Assembly: GCF_000311725.1 (NCBI RefSeq)
Contig: NZ_HE978517.1
Coordinates: 94,532 to 158,531 of the forward strand
Direction: 5' to 3'
Length of the DNA stretch: 64,000 nucleotides
Source: Robertmurraya massiliosenegalensis JC6
GTDB taxonomy: Bacteria; Bacillota; Bacilli; Bacillales; Cytobacillaceae
The position numbers were made by a program, and so were the translations under genes. The notes beneath the pieces were generated by a model. It searched no databases and was not told the DNA's origin. It saw nothing but the letters and a program-made list of their open reading frames with translations. Shown here piece after piece: positions 44,778-53,978 of the stretch. Every line of letters begins with the position of its first letter. The first letter of the stretch is position 1.

Positions 44778-45587
44778 CTTTCATGTAATACATAATATCT
44801 TCAAGCGAAGCCTGTTCAACCACAACCGTATTTCCAAAGATGTCTTCCACTGCTTTCACATTATCTGTTAATGCTTCAAATCCTGTCGATGCACGATGAA
44901 TATGGACAAAGGCTTTTTCTGTATCTCGATCAAGAAGATCGATGCCACCTTTAACAAGAGCATAATTTTCCGCAACATCGTGGATCGATTGATTAAACAC
45001 CATTTTTCCATCTTGTATAAAGGCGATATAGTCGGCGATGCGATCTAAATCAGTTGTGATATGTGTAGAAAAGAAGATGGTGCGGTGATCATCAATCATT
45101 AATTCTTGAACCCTGCTGTCGGCTCATCCATAATAATTAACTCTGCATGATGGGACAAAGCGATCGCTAAAGATGCCTTCATTTGCATCCCTTTTGAAAA
45201 TGTTTTGATCGCTTTATGAAGCGGTAACTCAAATTGTTCAACATATTGTTTAAATAAGTGGTCATCCCATCGTTTGTATGCTGGTGCTACGATTCGCTTA
45301 ATGTCTTTTAAATTTAGTCCCTCATAAAATACATTCCCATCATATACGAAGCCTATCCGTTCCTTAATTTCCTTCTCATGAGTCTTGTAATCCAATCCAA
45401 AAAGCTTCACTTCACCAGAATCAGGTTTTAATAAATTCATGATCATTTTTATCGTGGTCGACTTCCCAGCCCCATTTGCTCCAATGAATCCAGTAACAAA
45501 GCCTTGCTTCACTTCTAAATCAATATCCTCAACGGAAAAACCTTTAAATTGCTTCGTTACAGTTTTTAGTTCAACCACATTCTCCAT
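44758..45587 (-). pseudogene. ABC transporter ATPase gene broken by an internal deletion
   Basis: The N-terminal part (from 45587 to about 45099) has Walker A GANGAGKST, signature FSKGMQMK and Walker B LIIMDEPTAG, then runs into FKN and a stop. The C-terminal part (to 44758) resumes in another frame with LQELMIDDHRTIFFSTHITTDL, including the switch His. By comparison with the family about 12 residues (D-loop LDP and following) are missing, so a deletion of roughly 37 bases, not a multiple of three, is inferred. GAGGAG precedes the start. Confidence 0.78.
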
Positions 45588-45591
45588 CAAT

Positions 45592-45963
45592 TCACTCCTC
45601 ATATAAAATGTTCAATAATTGTTGTAGGTCCTCCAGTGATAAGCCAATTTCTCTGCTATTTATGATCACGGCCTTCATTTGCTCTTCAATCGCTTTCAAC
45701 TTTTTTTCTCTTATAACCTCCAAATTTTGCTCAGCAACAAAAGACCCTTTTCCGACAATCGAATAGATGAAACCTTCTTTCTCCAATTCCTCATAAGCAC
45801 GTTTTGTCGTGATCACACTAATTTGCAAATCCTGTGCAAGTTTTCGCATGGAAGGTATAGTTGTTCCTTCCTGTAGCTCGCCAGCTAAAATGGATGCTTT
45901 AATTTGGCTCGTAATTTGTTCATATATTGGCTCCTTCGAACTATTGGAGATAATGATTTTCAT
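45592..45963 (-). CDS. GntR-family regulator, YtrA/YhcF subfamily
   Basis: Short GntR regulator of about 123 residues: winged helix KEPIYEQITSQIKASILAGELQEGTTIPSMRKLAQDLQISVITTKRAYEELEKEGFIYSIVGKGSFVA followed by a short helical tail, the layout of the YtrA subfamily that governs adjacent ABC transporters. The ATG at 45963 follows AAGAGGG. It leads the operon of ATPase and permease. A perfect palindrome upstream is the probable operator. Confidence 0.85.
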   Translation of the reverse strand: MKIIISNSSKEPIYEQITSQIKASILAGELQEGTTIPSMRKLAQDLQISVITTKRAYEELEKEGFIYSIVGKGSFVAEQNLEVIREKKLKAIEEQMKAVIINSREIGLSLEDLQQLLNILYEE

Positions 45964-46040
45964 GCCAATCCCTCTTTTTGAGTTTTTTATCAGTAACTTT
46001 TGACCCCTTCTATGACTAATCACTCACTTTAATATTATAT

Positions 46041-46065
46041 AATGTATATATACTATATATACATT
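46041..46065. promoter_or_regulatory. Perfect 25-bp palindrome, candidate GntR operator
   Basis: Arms AATGTATATATA (46041-46052) and TATATATACATT (46054-46065) around a central C. It lies about 80 bases upstream of the GntR start, where YtrA-type regulators bind AT-rich palindromes. Confidence 0.7.
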
Positions 46066-46228
46066 ATATGTACATAAATAAACTTTCGCAACCCCTTTAT
46101 TTTGAAAGATAAAATTTTCCGACAACATGAGAGTGAAATTTGTAGTAAGAATTTAAAGGAAGATGTAAAGTTATAGATATGATTCTTTAAAAATGGTTTG
46201 GTTGAGTTGTTGTGAAGGGGATCAATAG

Positions 46229-46702
46229 ATGAAGATAAAACGCAGAATTAAATATTATTTTATCCGCTTGTTTCGCCTGAAGGAAAGTCCTCATCAGGTA
46301 GCAGCAGGACTTACTATGGGCTTCTTGCCAAGTTGGTTCCCTACTTTCGGCTTAGGTCCTGTGCTTTCCGTCAGTTTAGCAAAGCTAACACGTTCAAATG
46401 AGGTGGCCGCATTAGTTGGCGGAGTCATCGGAACGCCTATTTGGCCATTGCTTTTTCTTTTTAATTATAAAATCGGTAGTCTACTATTAGACAGGCAACC
46501 AAAAGTAGATGGCCTTGAGGAAGTCGATTATATCAATGCTCTTCAGCATACGATTGAAGGAGTAACAGGTAGCCATTCTCGTGGTTTTTCATTTCTAATT
46601 GGTGCTGTCACAAACATTTTTGTTTTTTCCATCCTTATATATCTTGTTGCTTATTTTATTTTCAAAAGATATCGGGTAAGCATATTAGAGAAAATTAGAT
46701 AG
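46229..46702 (+). CDS. DUF2062-domain membrane protein
   Basis: Protein of 157 residues with two to three hydrophobic segments. The DUF2062 pattern is visible: SPHQVAAGLTMGFLPSWFPTFGLGPVLSVSLAKLTRSNEVAALVGGVIGTPIWPLLF. The function of the family is not established; some members accompany glycosyltransferases. The gene stands alone and ends at a bidirectional terminator. Confidence 0.78.
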   Translation: MKIKRRIKYYFIRLFRLKESPHQVAAGLTMGFLPSWFPTFGLGPVLSVSLAKLTRSNEVAALVGGVIGTPIWPLLFLFNYKIGSLLLDRQPKVDGLEEVDYINALQHTIEGVTGSHSRGFSFLIGAVTNIFVFSILIYLVAYFIFKRYRVSILEKIR

Positions 46703-46724
46703 ACAGATGGGTATTGCATATCCT

Positions 46725-46759
46725 AAAAAGACTGAATCCCCAAAGGATCCAGTCTTTTT
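46725..46759. terminator. Bidirectional terminator between DUF2062 gene and copD
   Basis: AAAAAGACTG-AATCC / GGATC-CAGTCTTTTT, with A- and T-runs on both sides, lies in a convergent gap. Confidence 0.85.
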
Positions 46760-47849
46760 AACGCACAACTACCGATACCATTAACATCAAGTAACTACTT
46801 ATCACAAAGAAGCAACTCAAAAGAAAAGAAACCAAAATGGATCCTTTTTTGTAAAATGTCCAGCCCATCAATCCTAGCAAAATAATGGATAGGATAAGAA
46901 AGTAAAGCGTATTTAGATTCCACGCAAAAGTAACGATGCTACTGGCATCAATCATATCCTCGTGGAAAAGGCTGAATAAGGGTGATACTCCTTCATTCGT
47001 CATATAGTTACCATGTGGTGGTGACGCTTGTGAAAAAATAGCTGTTACTGTAAAAATCACCATTAAGATCATGCCTTCTACGCGAACCCAAGGAATAGGT
47101 CTAAACGTAGCATCTTTTAATATAAGAGACTTCACGATAACCCCATTCACAAAAGCATAAAAAACCAGTGGCACTAAAAATAGGTGTTTGATTAATAGTC
47201 CTTGTCCGTACGAAACTCTCCAAGAATCCGTATAATCATCTACCATAATCGTTGTGAGGAGCAAACCACTAATCGCTGTGATAACGAAACAGCCCATTGC
47301 CACTATTAAAAACCATCTTAAAAACTTGAGCCAATTTTTATCATTGAGTGAACTCCAGCCAATAACGAGGATAATCCCAACCCAACTACTAACCGCAGTT
47401 AAATGGATAAAGTCACTGGTGATTCCCAAAACAAGATTTACAGTGCCAGCATGGCTTGACCATGCCACTGTTAAAATCAACCCAAAGGTTAGGACGATTC
47501 CTAGCAAAGCAAATATCCCTTGTTCTTCTGGTTTCGCAAACAAGATTAACAGGACAAATACAATCGAACCAAGCAGCGTAAAATTCCAAGCTGTTCCAAC
47601 CGTAAAGCTCGTTAACACCATTTTAAACGACTCCACTAAGCCTAAGCGTGGAGCCAGATACAACGCAAGTTCAAGAATTGGAACAAATGAAAAAATCGGT
47701 ACTCCCACTGCACTAATAAATAAAGATGATTTTTTAATCCTTATATCAGGGCGATGCTCGTTTGGAACAAGCAGCAAAATAAAGCTCCCTGCTAAAAGCG
47801 AGAAACACAAGTACAGAAGTACCTGACTAATGATCGTGATCATTTCCAT
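46758..47849 (-). CDS. copD: CopD-domain copper-resistance membrane protein
   Basis: Membrane protein of 363 residues with about nine helices. The CopD core has WSSHAGTVNLVLGITSDFIHLTAVSSWVG, which carries the conserved His pair, and the family is linked to copper uptake across the membrane. It follows the copC gene by three bases. In B. subtilis the two parts are fused in YcnJ; here they are separate genes. Confidence 0.85.
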   Translation of the reverse strand: MEMITIISQVLLYLCFSLLAGSFILLLVPNEHRPDIRIKKSSLFISAVGVPIFSFVPILELALYLAPRLGLVESFKMVLTSFTVGTAWNFTLLGSIVFVLLILFAKPEEQGIFALLGIVLTFGLILTVAWSSHAGTVNLVLGITSDFIHLTAVSSWVGIILVIGWSSLNDKNWLKFLRWFLIVAMGCFVITAISGLLLTTIMVDDYTDSWRVSYGQGLLIKHLFLVPLVFYAFVNGVIVKSLILKDATFRPIPWVRVEGMILMVIFTVTAIFSQASPPHGNYMTNEGVSPLFSLFHEDMIDASSIVTFAWNLNTLYFLILSIILLGLMGWTFYKKGSILVSFLLSCFFVISSYLMLMVSVVVR

Positions 47850-47852
47850 CTA

Positions 47853-48416
47853 CTATTTCTTTCTTCTAGAAAAATAGACTACTCCGCCTGCTGCTAAAAC
47901 AAGAATGAGAACAACAAAAATGATCGTCACGGATGATGATTCTTCTTCAGCATCATTGTCAGACGCTCCTAATTCTTGATTCTCCGTCGTCTGTTCAGAT
48001 GTTTCCACTTCATCATTTTCTTCCGACGTTACTGAAGGTTCTTCTGTACTTTCAGAAACCGGCGCATCCACAGCAAATGAAAACTCCCCTTCTAATGCGT
48101 GACCGTCTGCACTAATAATACTCCAACTTACTTCGTATTCACCATTTGCAAATGGTTCAGCAACGGTCGCAGTTAGTGTGTTTTCAACGATTGCCGTCTC
48201 TTGTAATTCAACCGCTTGTCCATCCGCTGTTGTGACATCTATAAAGCTCCCTTGTTCAATTTCACCATCAAAATCTAGAACAATTTCACTTAACGCTTCT
48301 GTTATCACTTCTCCATCTGCTGGATTGGACCCTTCTAAATGCGAATGAGCAAAAGCATTATTCGATCCTATTGCTGCAAGAAACAGCACTACTATTGTCA
48401 TAACTATCCGTTTCAA
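47853..48416 (-). CDS. copC: CopC-domain copper-binding protein with C-terminal anchor
   Basis: Extracytoplasmic protein of about 187 residues: signal peptide (about 1-27, cleaved at AFA|HSHLEG), so the mature N-terminus begins with His as in Cu(II)-binding CopC. The CopC fold includes SNPADGEVITEALSEIVLDFDGEIEQG and SWSIISADGHALEGEFSFAV. An acidic Ser/Glu linker leads to a C-terminal helix and FSRRKK. TTG start at 48416 after GGGAGG with a 7-base spacer. It is coupled to copD. Confidence 0.85.
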   Translation of the reverse strand: MKRIVMTIVVLFLAAIGSNNAFAHSHLEGSNPADGEVITEALSEIVLDFDGEIEQGSFIDVTTADGQAVELQETAIVENTLTATVAEPFANGEYEVSWSIISADGHALEGEFSFAVDAPVSESTEEPSVTSEENDEVETSEQTTENQELGASDNDAEEESSSVTIIFVVLILVLAAGGVVYFSRRKK

Positions 48417-48588
48417 AATATTACCTCCCAAAGAACAATTCGTTTTCTAGTCGTACTAGATGCTATTATAAATATAAATACAAGATTAAATAATACCTCG
48501 AAAGAGTGATTTTTTATTATAATCATTAAAAACGTATAAATAGGTGATAAAATAGAAACACCATTTTAGATAGAAAAAAGGTGAAAGC

Positions 48589-49416
48589 TTGAAATATAAC
48601 CATATTAAGTGGCTTATTTTAATCACTCCGACTGTAACGATCGCTTTATGGGAATACATTCGTCACGAATTTCTTCTCTCTCATATCTCTATGGAAATGG
48701 GAAATTATTTGTCTCCGCTATTGGTTTTTATCATTACATTCGTATTTTTACGTCATCTTTTTACAATTCTAGAAAGAATGCAAGAGGAATTACGAATAGA
48801 AAAGACGAAAAAAGCAGCACTTATCGAGAGAGAGAAGTTAGCGAGGGAACTTCATGATGGAATTGCCCAGTCACTCTTTCTGTTGTCTGTAAAAATGAAT
48901 AAATTTGGGAAAAGGAATGCACTAGAAGAGGATCTTGATTTTCAAAAAATCAAACAAACCTTACAGCATGTTCATGAAGATACCCGCCAAGCGATTACAA
49001 ACCTAAGATATTTACCGAATAATGAACCATTCAACTGGACTGAAACTCTTTACCAATATATCGCCGAAATTAAAGAACATCATTTAATCGATATTCACCT
49101 TCAATGGAATATCCAAGAGAACCGTTTATCACCGAAAGAGAAAGTAGAATTGTTTGCATGTATAAAAGAATCGGTTATCAATGTCATTAAGCATGCCAAA
49201 ACCGAACAAATTTGGATACAGGCTAATGAAGATCAAAATGGTTGGAGTTGCGAAATTAAGGACCAAGGGATTGGGTTTACAGATGAAACCTCTCAATCGA
49301 ATAAAGGGTACGGTCTGCAAATCATTCAAAACAGGGCCCTGGATATGGGCTGGGAATTTTCAATCAAAAGAATGGAAAATGAAACGATTATAGCCTTAAA
49401 AAAGGAGCGGACATAA
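48589..49416 (+). CDS. Sensor histidine kinase (HisKA_3 family)
   Basis: Kinase of 275 residues with two N-terminal membrane segments (about 8-25 and 40-58), phospho-acceptor His in LARELHDGIAQSLFLLSVKMNKF, and HATPase motifs IKESVINVIKHAKT and KGYGLQIIQNRA. Its start is TTG at 48589 after AAAGGTGAAAG. It overlaps the response regulator by one base (TAATG). It lies divergent from copCD, so a copper- or envelope-stress role is possible but unproven. The partner regulator is frameshifted. Confidence 0.82.
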   Translation: MKYNHIKWLILITPTVTIALWEYIRHEFLLSHISMEMGNYLSPLLVFIITFVFLRHLFTILERMQEELRIEKTKKAALIEREKLARELHDGIAQSLFLLSVKMNKFGKRNALEEDLDFQKIKQTLQHVHEDTRQAITNLRYLPNNEPFNWTETLYQYIAEIKEHHLIDIHLQWNIQENRLSPKEKVELFACIKESVINVIKHAKTEQIWIQANEDQNGWSCEIKDQGIGFTDETSQSNKGYGLQIIQNRALDMGWEFSIKRMENETIIALKKERT

Positions 49417-50059
49417 TGCAACCTTTTCGAATACTTATCGTTGATGATCATGCCCACGCAAGAGAAGGCATTCGAGAAATCCTCGAAGAGTTTGAAAACT
49501 TCCTTATTATTGGTGAAGCGAAGAATGGGGCAGAGGCCTTACAATTGACAGAAGAATTGCTGCCTGATATTATATCCTCATGGATATAAAAATGCCTGTA
49601 ATGGACGGACTAGAAGCGACGAAACAAATCAAACTCAGGTTTCCATCTGTCAAAATTGTCATGATTACCGTTTCCGATGATATTACCGACTTATTTGATG
49701 CCTTGAAAAAAGGTGCTCAAGGATACCTTCTTAAAAACATTCAATCTGAAACATGGGTCGAGCATTTAAGAGCATTTGCCCTTGATGAAGTCCCAATGTC
49801 AAAGGAAATCGCCTTTCAAATCCTGAAAGAGTTTCCGCAAAGAAAATCGATCTCAAAGGAAAATATTCCATTGTCGACGAGGGAATTAGAACTATTACAA
49901 CTAGTCGCCAAAGGCTTATCCAATAAAGAAATTTCAAAAACACTTTTTATCTCTGAAAATACGGTCAAAAGCCATCTCAAAAATATATTAAGTAAACTCC
50001 ATTTAGAAAATCGCGTCCAATTAACAAGTTACGCTTTTAAGCAAGGTCTGGTGGATTAA
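49416..50059 (+). pseudogene. NarL-family response regulator with a two-base frameshift
   Basis: The first part reads FRILIVDDHAHAREGIREIL to LLPDII, then SSWI and a stop. In another frame from 49577 LMDIKMPVMDGLEATKQI continues through the receiver to a LuxR-type helix-turn-helix (STRELELLQLVAKGLSNKEISKTLFISENTVKSHLKNILSKLHL). Removing two bases (49575-49576, TC) restores the expected PDIILMDIKM around the phospho-acceptor Asp. Otherwise the coding sequence is intact, so the lesion is recent or a sequencing error. Confidence 0.78.
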
Positions 50060-50255
50060 ACACAACTGTATTACAATCATATTATTTTTTAATGAATTTT
50101 GGTGTTCCTTTTGCATAGTTTGATAAAATGAATAAACTTCAAAACGAATGCATTTTTGAATTTTAGGTTGGGCTTGAATGAATAATGCTAGAACTGTTCG
50201 TTTTTTAAATTTGAAATCGACTCAAATAAATATGTAACACAGAGGTGGTGATATC

Positions 50256-50465
50256 GTGTTTAAAAAATTCATGAAGAAAATACAACAATTCTCGGGAAGC
50301 CATAGTCATAGCCGTCGTCATAGAAGCTATAAAAAATATAGCAGCAGTGACAGAAGAGGCTACCGAAAATACAAAAGCCACAGCTATAGTAGTTCCGATC
50401 ATAGAAAGCGCAATCCTTACGGTGGCAGTCATTATTATAAGCGCCGAAAGCATAGCAGCAGTTAA
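50256..50465 (+). CDS. Small basic Ser/His/Tyr/Arg-rich protein
   Basis: A 69-residue protein beginning MFKKFMKKIQQFSG followed by a low-complexity tail of Ser, Arg, Lys, His and Tyr (SHSRRHRSYKKYSSS...). GTG start with GAGGTGG upstream and a strong terminator directly downstream, so it looks like a true single-gene transcript. The composition recalls small spore-coat or nucleic-acid-binding proteins, but I cannot assign a family. A possible promoter TTGGTG-17-GATAAA lies near 50100. Confidence 0.55.
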   Translation: MFKKFMKKIQQFSGSHSHSRRHRSYKKYSSSDRRGYRKYKSHSYSSSDHRKRNPYGGSHYYKRRKHSSS

Positions 50466-50474
50466 ATAAACACG

Positions 50475-50510
50475 AAAAAATCTTGTACATTCACGTACAA
50501 GATTTTTTTT
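50475..50510. terminator. Bidirectional terminator between the small basic protein and the kinase gene
   Basis: Perfect stem AAAAAATCTTGTAC / GTACAAGATTTTTT with a short loop, in a convergent gap. Confidence 0.9.
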
Positions 50511-51288
50511 ATGATGGCTCTCCTTGAAAAAAGGCTATCGCACTCTGCAAATCTTCTTCTATTTCCCGCATATTGCTGTATGGTTCGGAAATTCCCAACA
50601 ATTTCTTCAGAAGATGAACCGTGGCAGGATGCAAGGTCAATTCATCTAACCATGTCAGCTTCCTACTCCTCTTCCCATGAAATTGAGAATACAACAAAAA
50701 CAAAATCATCTGTCCAAAGTCGTAGTAATCATCTTGTCGATAATGATTCATTTCGTTCTCATTGTCCCCATCTACTTGAATAGCCAGCCCAAAATCAAGT
50801 AAATGCACTTTTTCCTGGCAAATAATCACGTTTGGCGGCCTAATATCTGTGTGAAAAATGCGTTGTTGATGAAGGCTACTTATGATTGAAAGGAGTTGCT
50901 TCATCATACTCAAAGCTTCTAATTCCGTATACTCTTGATCATAAAGAAATAAAAGTTCTTCTAAATTATCTCCCTCAACATATTCCATCACATAATACAA
51001 CCCGCCCTCGATCATAAATTCATCGACGAGTGCAGGAATCGAGGGATGATCGATATTCCTCAAGAATTGAGTTTCTCTCTTAAATCGTTCCCTTTCTCGC
51101 TCTTTTTTCCTTTTACTCGGTCGCAATTGTTTCACTACATATGGCTTATCCGTTCCAGTTTCTGTGCACAAATAAATGATTCCATATGCACCTAATCCTA
51201 ATGTTTTTTCCACTTTATATTGATTCAAGAGCGTACCGATCTTATGTGGTCTATCCAACATCCAACGAGTTATATAACGCCATTTCAA
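50509..51288 (-). CDS. ybdM: Serine/threonine protein kinase, YbdM-like
   Basis: Eukaryotic-type kinase domain of 259 residues with no transmembrane anchor. Gly-rich loop GLGAYG at residues 31-36, ATP-binding Lys53 (VVK), catalytic loop HTDIRPPN at 146-153 with Asp148 (Thr replaces the usual Arg of HRD), and DFG at 165-167. Size and order fit B. subtilis YbdM. Start is TTG at 51288 after AAGGGG. It lies upstream of no clear partner; the polysaccharide deacetylase gene precedes it on the same strand. Confidence 0.78.
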   Translation of the reverse strand: MKWRYITRWMLDRPHKIGTLLNQYKVEKTLGLGAYGIIYLCTETGTDKPYVVKQLRPSKRKKERERERFKRETQFLRNIDHPSIPALVDEFMIEGGLYYVMEYVEGDNLEELLFLYDQEYTELEALSMMKQLLSIISSLHQQRIFHTDIRPPNVIICQEKVHLLDFGLAIQVDGDNENEMNHYRQDDYYDFGQMILFLLYSQFHGKRSRKLTWLDELTLHPATVHLLKKLLGISEPYSNMREIEEDLQSAIAFFQGEPS

Positions 51289-51368
51289 TACGGTTTACCC
51301 CTTCAACTGCAGATCGTTTTTTTCATTGTCATAAACAAGCAAGCCTCCTCGATAAAAACGAAGAAGAA

Positions 51369-52784
51369 TTATAGAATTTGAGAAACCGTTACACATGTGT
51401 AACCATTTTCCTCCAAATAGTCTAACACAAGCTCTACCGCTTTAACTGTTGTTTCATGTATATCATGCATGAGGATGATCGAACCATCTCGAACATTCTT
51501 TTTGACTTCTTCTAACACCGCTTGTGGATCATGGGTTTTCCAATCCAATGTATCGACTGTCCATAAGATGGACGGTAAATTGACAACAGATTCTACCTCT
51601 TTATTTGTGGCACCATAGGGTGGTCGCATGACTGTTGGCTCTTGACCTGTTGCCTGTAAGATGATTGCGCTTGTCTCTTCTACTTCCTGTTTTATCATTT
51701 CCGAACTAAGTGTTGTTAAATCCTTATGATTCCACGTATGATTTCCTAATTCATGACCATTTTCAGCTATCTCCTTGGCAATAGCAGGGTAGAAGTCAAC
51801 TCTACTACCTAGCATGAAAAAAGTAGCTTTAGCATCGTGCTTCTTTAGCAACTCCAAAATTTTCATCGTATTCTTAGGGTGTGGACCATCATCAAAGGTT
51901 AGAGCCACTCTTTTCTCTTTAGAGGATGTATCTTTTGCTGGTTCTATCTCTTTTTCTTCCTCTTTCACCTTTTGCTCATCTCGTTCAGCTTCTTCATTTT
52001 CGTCACTGCTATCTTGTGCATTTAATTTATCTACCCACTCAGCAGAAAGGATCTCTCTTACTTCTTTAAAAGGTAAAGCAATTTCTGGCATTCCAGCTGC
52101 ACCTGCTGTCACTTCATACTTATCAAATTTAAACACAACCGACTCCTTCGTTAAAAACATATTGGAGAAGTCATGATCTTTATTTTCAATCCATTCTTTT
52201 AAATATTCTTCATTTAGAAAAGAACCATATTCTTTAGACTCCTTAAATGCGTTGAGTAAAAGATTATAGATCTTTTCCCTGCTTTCTTTCGTATCATCGA
52301 TGATCTCGGTTTGTTTAATATATCGTTTGTTCTTTAAATCCACGAGAAATACTTTGTTATTTAGTCGCGCATTTGCACCTCCAAAATAAGCTTCCTCATA
52401 AAATACGATGGAGTAAATCCCGTCTGTAACAGGATATATATCAAACGTTAAATAAAACTGAGCAGGGCGTTCCTTTAAAAGATCCACATCATGTTTATCT
52501 AATTCCTCATAAAAGTTTTGTTCCATTTTTGAAACATACTTACTCATTTCAGTATTTAAAACTTGTTCCTTGAATTTTGGATAATGAACGGCTTTATGAT
52601 ACGTCTCTTCTTCGAACGTATCGGTGATAATATCGACTCCAGGGTATTTGGATTGCTCCATTTTCGTCTGTTCACCCTTTACATGCTCGTCCTCATTTCC
52701 TTGAACATAATAATAAATAAGACAGGCCATTCCGATCATTCCAAGAATGACCAAAATGATTTTCGTTAATCTCGTTGGTTTCAT
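51369..52784 (-). CDS. pdaC: Peptidoglycan N-acetylmuramic acid deacetylase, PdaC-like
   Basis: Membrane-anchored enzyme of 471 residues. An N-terminal helix (about 8-26) is followed by DUF4163/DUF3298 sensor-like domains (about 45-235), an acidic Lys/Glu linker and a NodB deacetylase domain. NodB motifs: TFDDGPH, HTWNH, RPPYG, DTLDW and LMHDIH. The layout matches B. subtilis PdaC, which deacetylates peptidoglycan and helps lysozyme resistance. AGGAG lies 9 bases before the ATG. Confidence 0.88.
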   Translation of the reverse strand: MKPTRLTKIILVILGMIGMACLIYYYVQGNEDEHVKGEQTKMEQSKYPGVDIITDTFEEETYHKAVHYPKFKEQVLNTEMSKYVSKMEQNFYEELDKHDVDLLKERPAQFYLTFDIYPVTDGIYSIVFYEEAYFGGANARLNNKVFLVDLKNKRYIKQTEIIDDTKESREKIYNLLLNAFKESKEYGSFLNEEYLKEWIENKDHDFSNMFLTKESVVFKFDKYEVTAGAAGMPEIALPFKEVREILSAEWVDKLNAQDSSDENEEAERDEQKVKEEEKEIEPAKDTSSKEKRVALTFDDGPHPKNTMKILELLKKHDAKATFFMLGSRVDFYPAIAKEIAENGHELGNHTWNHKDLTTLSSEMIKQEVEETSAIILQATGQEPTVMRPPYGATNKEVESVVNLPSILWTVDTLDWKTHDPQAVLEEVKKNVRDGSIILMHDIHETTVKAVELVLDYLEENGYTCVTVSQIL

Positions 52785-52873
52785 GATGAAAAACTCCTTA
52801 TATACTTCTTTCTACCAAAATAATTGTATCAAACTAATACAAACTATGTCTGCCCATCCAATGATTTGTACAT

Positions 52874-52912
52874 AAAAAATCCGAAGGTTTGTCGAATGAA
52901 AACACCTTCGGA
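52874..52912 (-). terminator. Terminator of the first AraC-GyrI gene
   Basis: 9-bp stem TCCGAAGGT / ACCTTCGGA, followed on the minus strand by TTTTTT. Confidence 0.85.
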
Positions 52913-52927
52913 ATAGTATTGTCTTAG

Positions 52928-53788
52928 TTACTTTTTCACTGGGATCCAGATCTCACTATAATATTCTTCTGAAGAAGGATCTCCATCGCTTACGTACACT
53001 TCCATCTCTGGTCCTTCCGCATGCTCATACCCTGTTGCAGGAAACCACTCAGAGAAAATCCGCCCCCAAACTTTTGGCATCGCATCCGGCATGGCACCAT
53101 GTACTGGGAAGACAGCCCAGGTTGCAGCAGGAATCTCCCTTTCTTCCCAATCAGAAGGGACATTTTCATTCATTTTTTCTGCAGCGATTAAATACGTTAA
53201 ATTCTCTTGCTGTTTATCAAACTCCAAACAAATTCCCATGAGTCCAAGCGGGCCACCATGTTGAGCTAACTCTTTGGCAAATCCATTCTGATTCGCCTCT
53301 TGCCAATAGGCTGCAATTCTTCGATTATTCTCGCCACCAATCGTACTTGTTTGAATGCTTTTTCCGACAACCTTAAAACGCTCTTTTTCTACCAATTTGT
53401 ACTCCATTTCCACATCACCCTTTAATTGAATTTGAAAGGAGAGTTTAGGATAGGCTTTCAAGAATTGACTGTTTTTCTTGGCAACAGAAGGACTTATCCC
53501 GTGAATTCTTCGAAAGGCTTTCGTAAAAGCTTCAGGACTTTCATATCCGTACTTCATCGCAATATCAATGACCTTACAATTGGATTGAATCAACTCTTGT
53601 GTAGCCACTGTAATACGGCGATTTCGAATATATTCACTTACAGAAAAACCTGTTAACATGCTGAACATCCGCTGGAAGTGAAATTTCGACATACAGGCAA
53701 TTTCAGCAATGTTATCAATAGAAAGCTCATCCTCTAGATGACTCTCGATATACGTAATGCTATCTAACATTCTTTGAAGCCCCTCCAT
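52928..53788 (-). CDS. AraC-family regulator with GyrI-like effector domain (1)
   Basis: Regulator of about 286 residues. Two AraC helix-turn-helix motifs fill residues 5-105 (IDNIAEIACMSKFHFQRMFSMLTG and VIDIAMKYGYESPEAFTKAFRRIHGISP), joined to a C-terminal GyrI-like drug-binding domain ending EGPEMEVYVSDG...YSEIWIPVKK. The ATG at 53788 follows GGAGAGATGAA. It closely resembles the paralogue at 55848. Such proteins act like Rob/SoxS-type or TipA-type regulators of drug response; targets are unknown. Confidence 0.82.
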   Translation of the reverse strand: MEGLQRMLDSITYIESHLEDELSIDNIAEIACMSKFHFQRMFSMLTGFSVSEYIRNRRITVATQELIQSNCKVIDIAMKYGYESPEAFTKAFRRIHGISPSVAKKNSQFLKAYPKLSFQIQLKGDVEMEYKLVEKERFKVVGKSIQTSTIGGENNRRIAAYWQEANQNGFAKELAQHGGPLGLMGICLEFDKQQENLTYLIAAEKMNENVPSDWEEREIPAATWAVFPVHGAMPDAMPKVWGRIFSEWFPATGYEHAEGPEMEVYVSDGDPSSEEYYSEIWIPVKK

Positions 53789-53929
53789 TTCATCTCTCCT
53801 CTCCTCATTCACTTTATCAATAAGGTTATCATGATTCCTGTTCATCTGTGCTCTTTGATGACAGGATCTTCTTTATGTTCATAACTATATAGATAAATGA
53901 CCTATTTTCCTATAAAAAAGCAATAAAAA

Positions 53930-53957
53930 ATACCCGTCATTAAAACGGGATGAAGCT
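53930..53957 (-). terminator. Terminator of the cupin gene
   Basis: Minus-strand stem CCCGT / ACGGG followed by TATTTTTTATT, just past the cupin stop. The stem is short; the T-run supports it. Confidence 0.6.
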
Positions 53958-53978
53958 TCAAAAGGTTTCAGTTCCATA

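Noticed and set aside
50205-50490. Minus-strand frames opposite the small basic protein
   Set aside because: They are antisense to the better supported plus-strand ORF, which alone has a ribosome-binding site and a fitting terminator.
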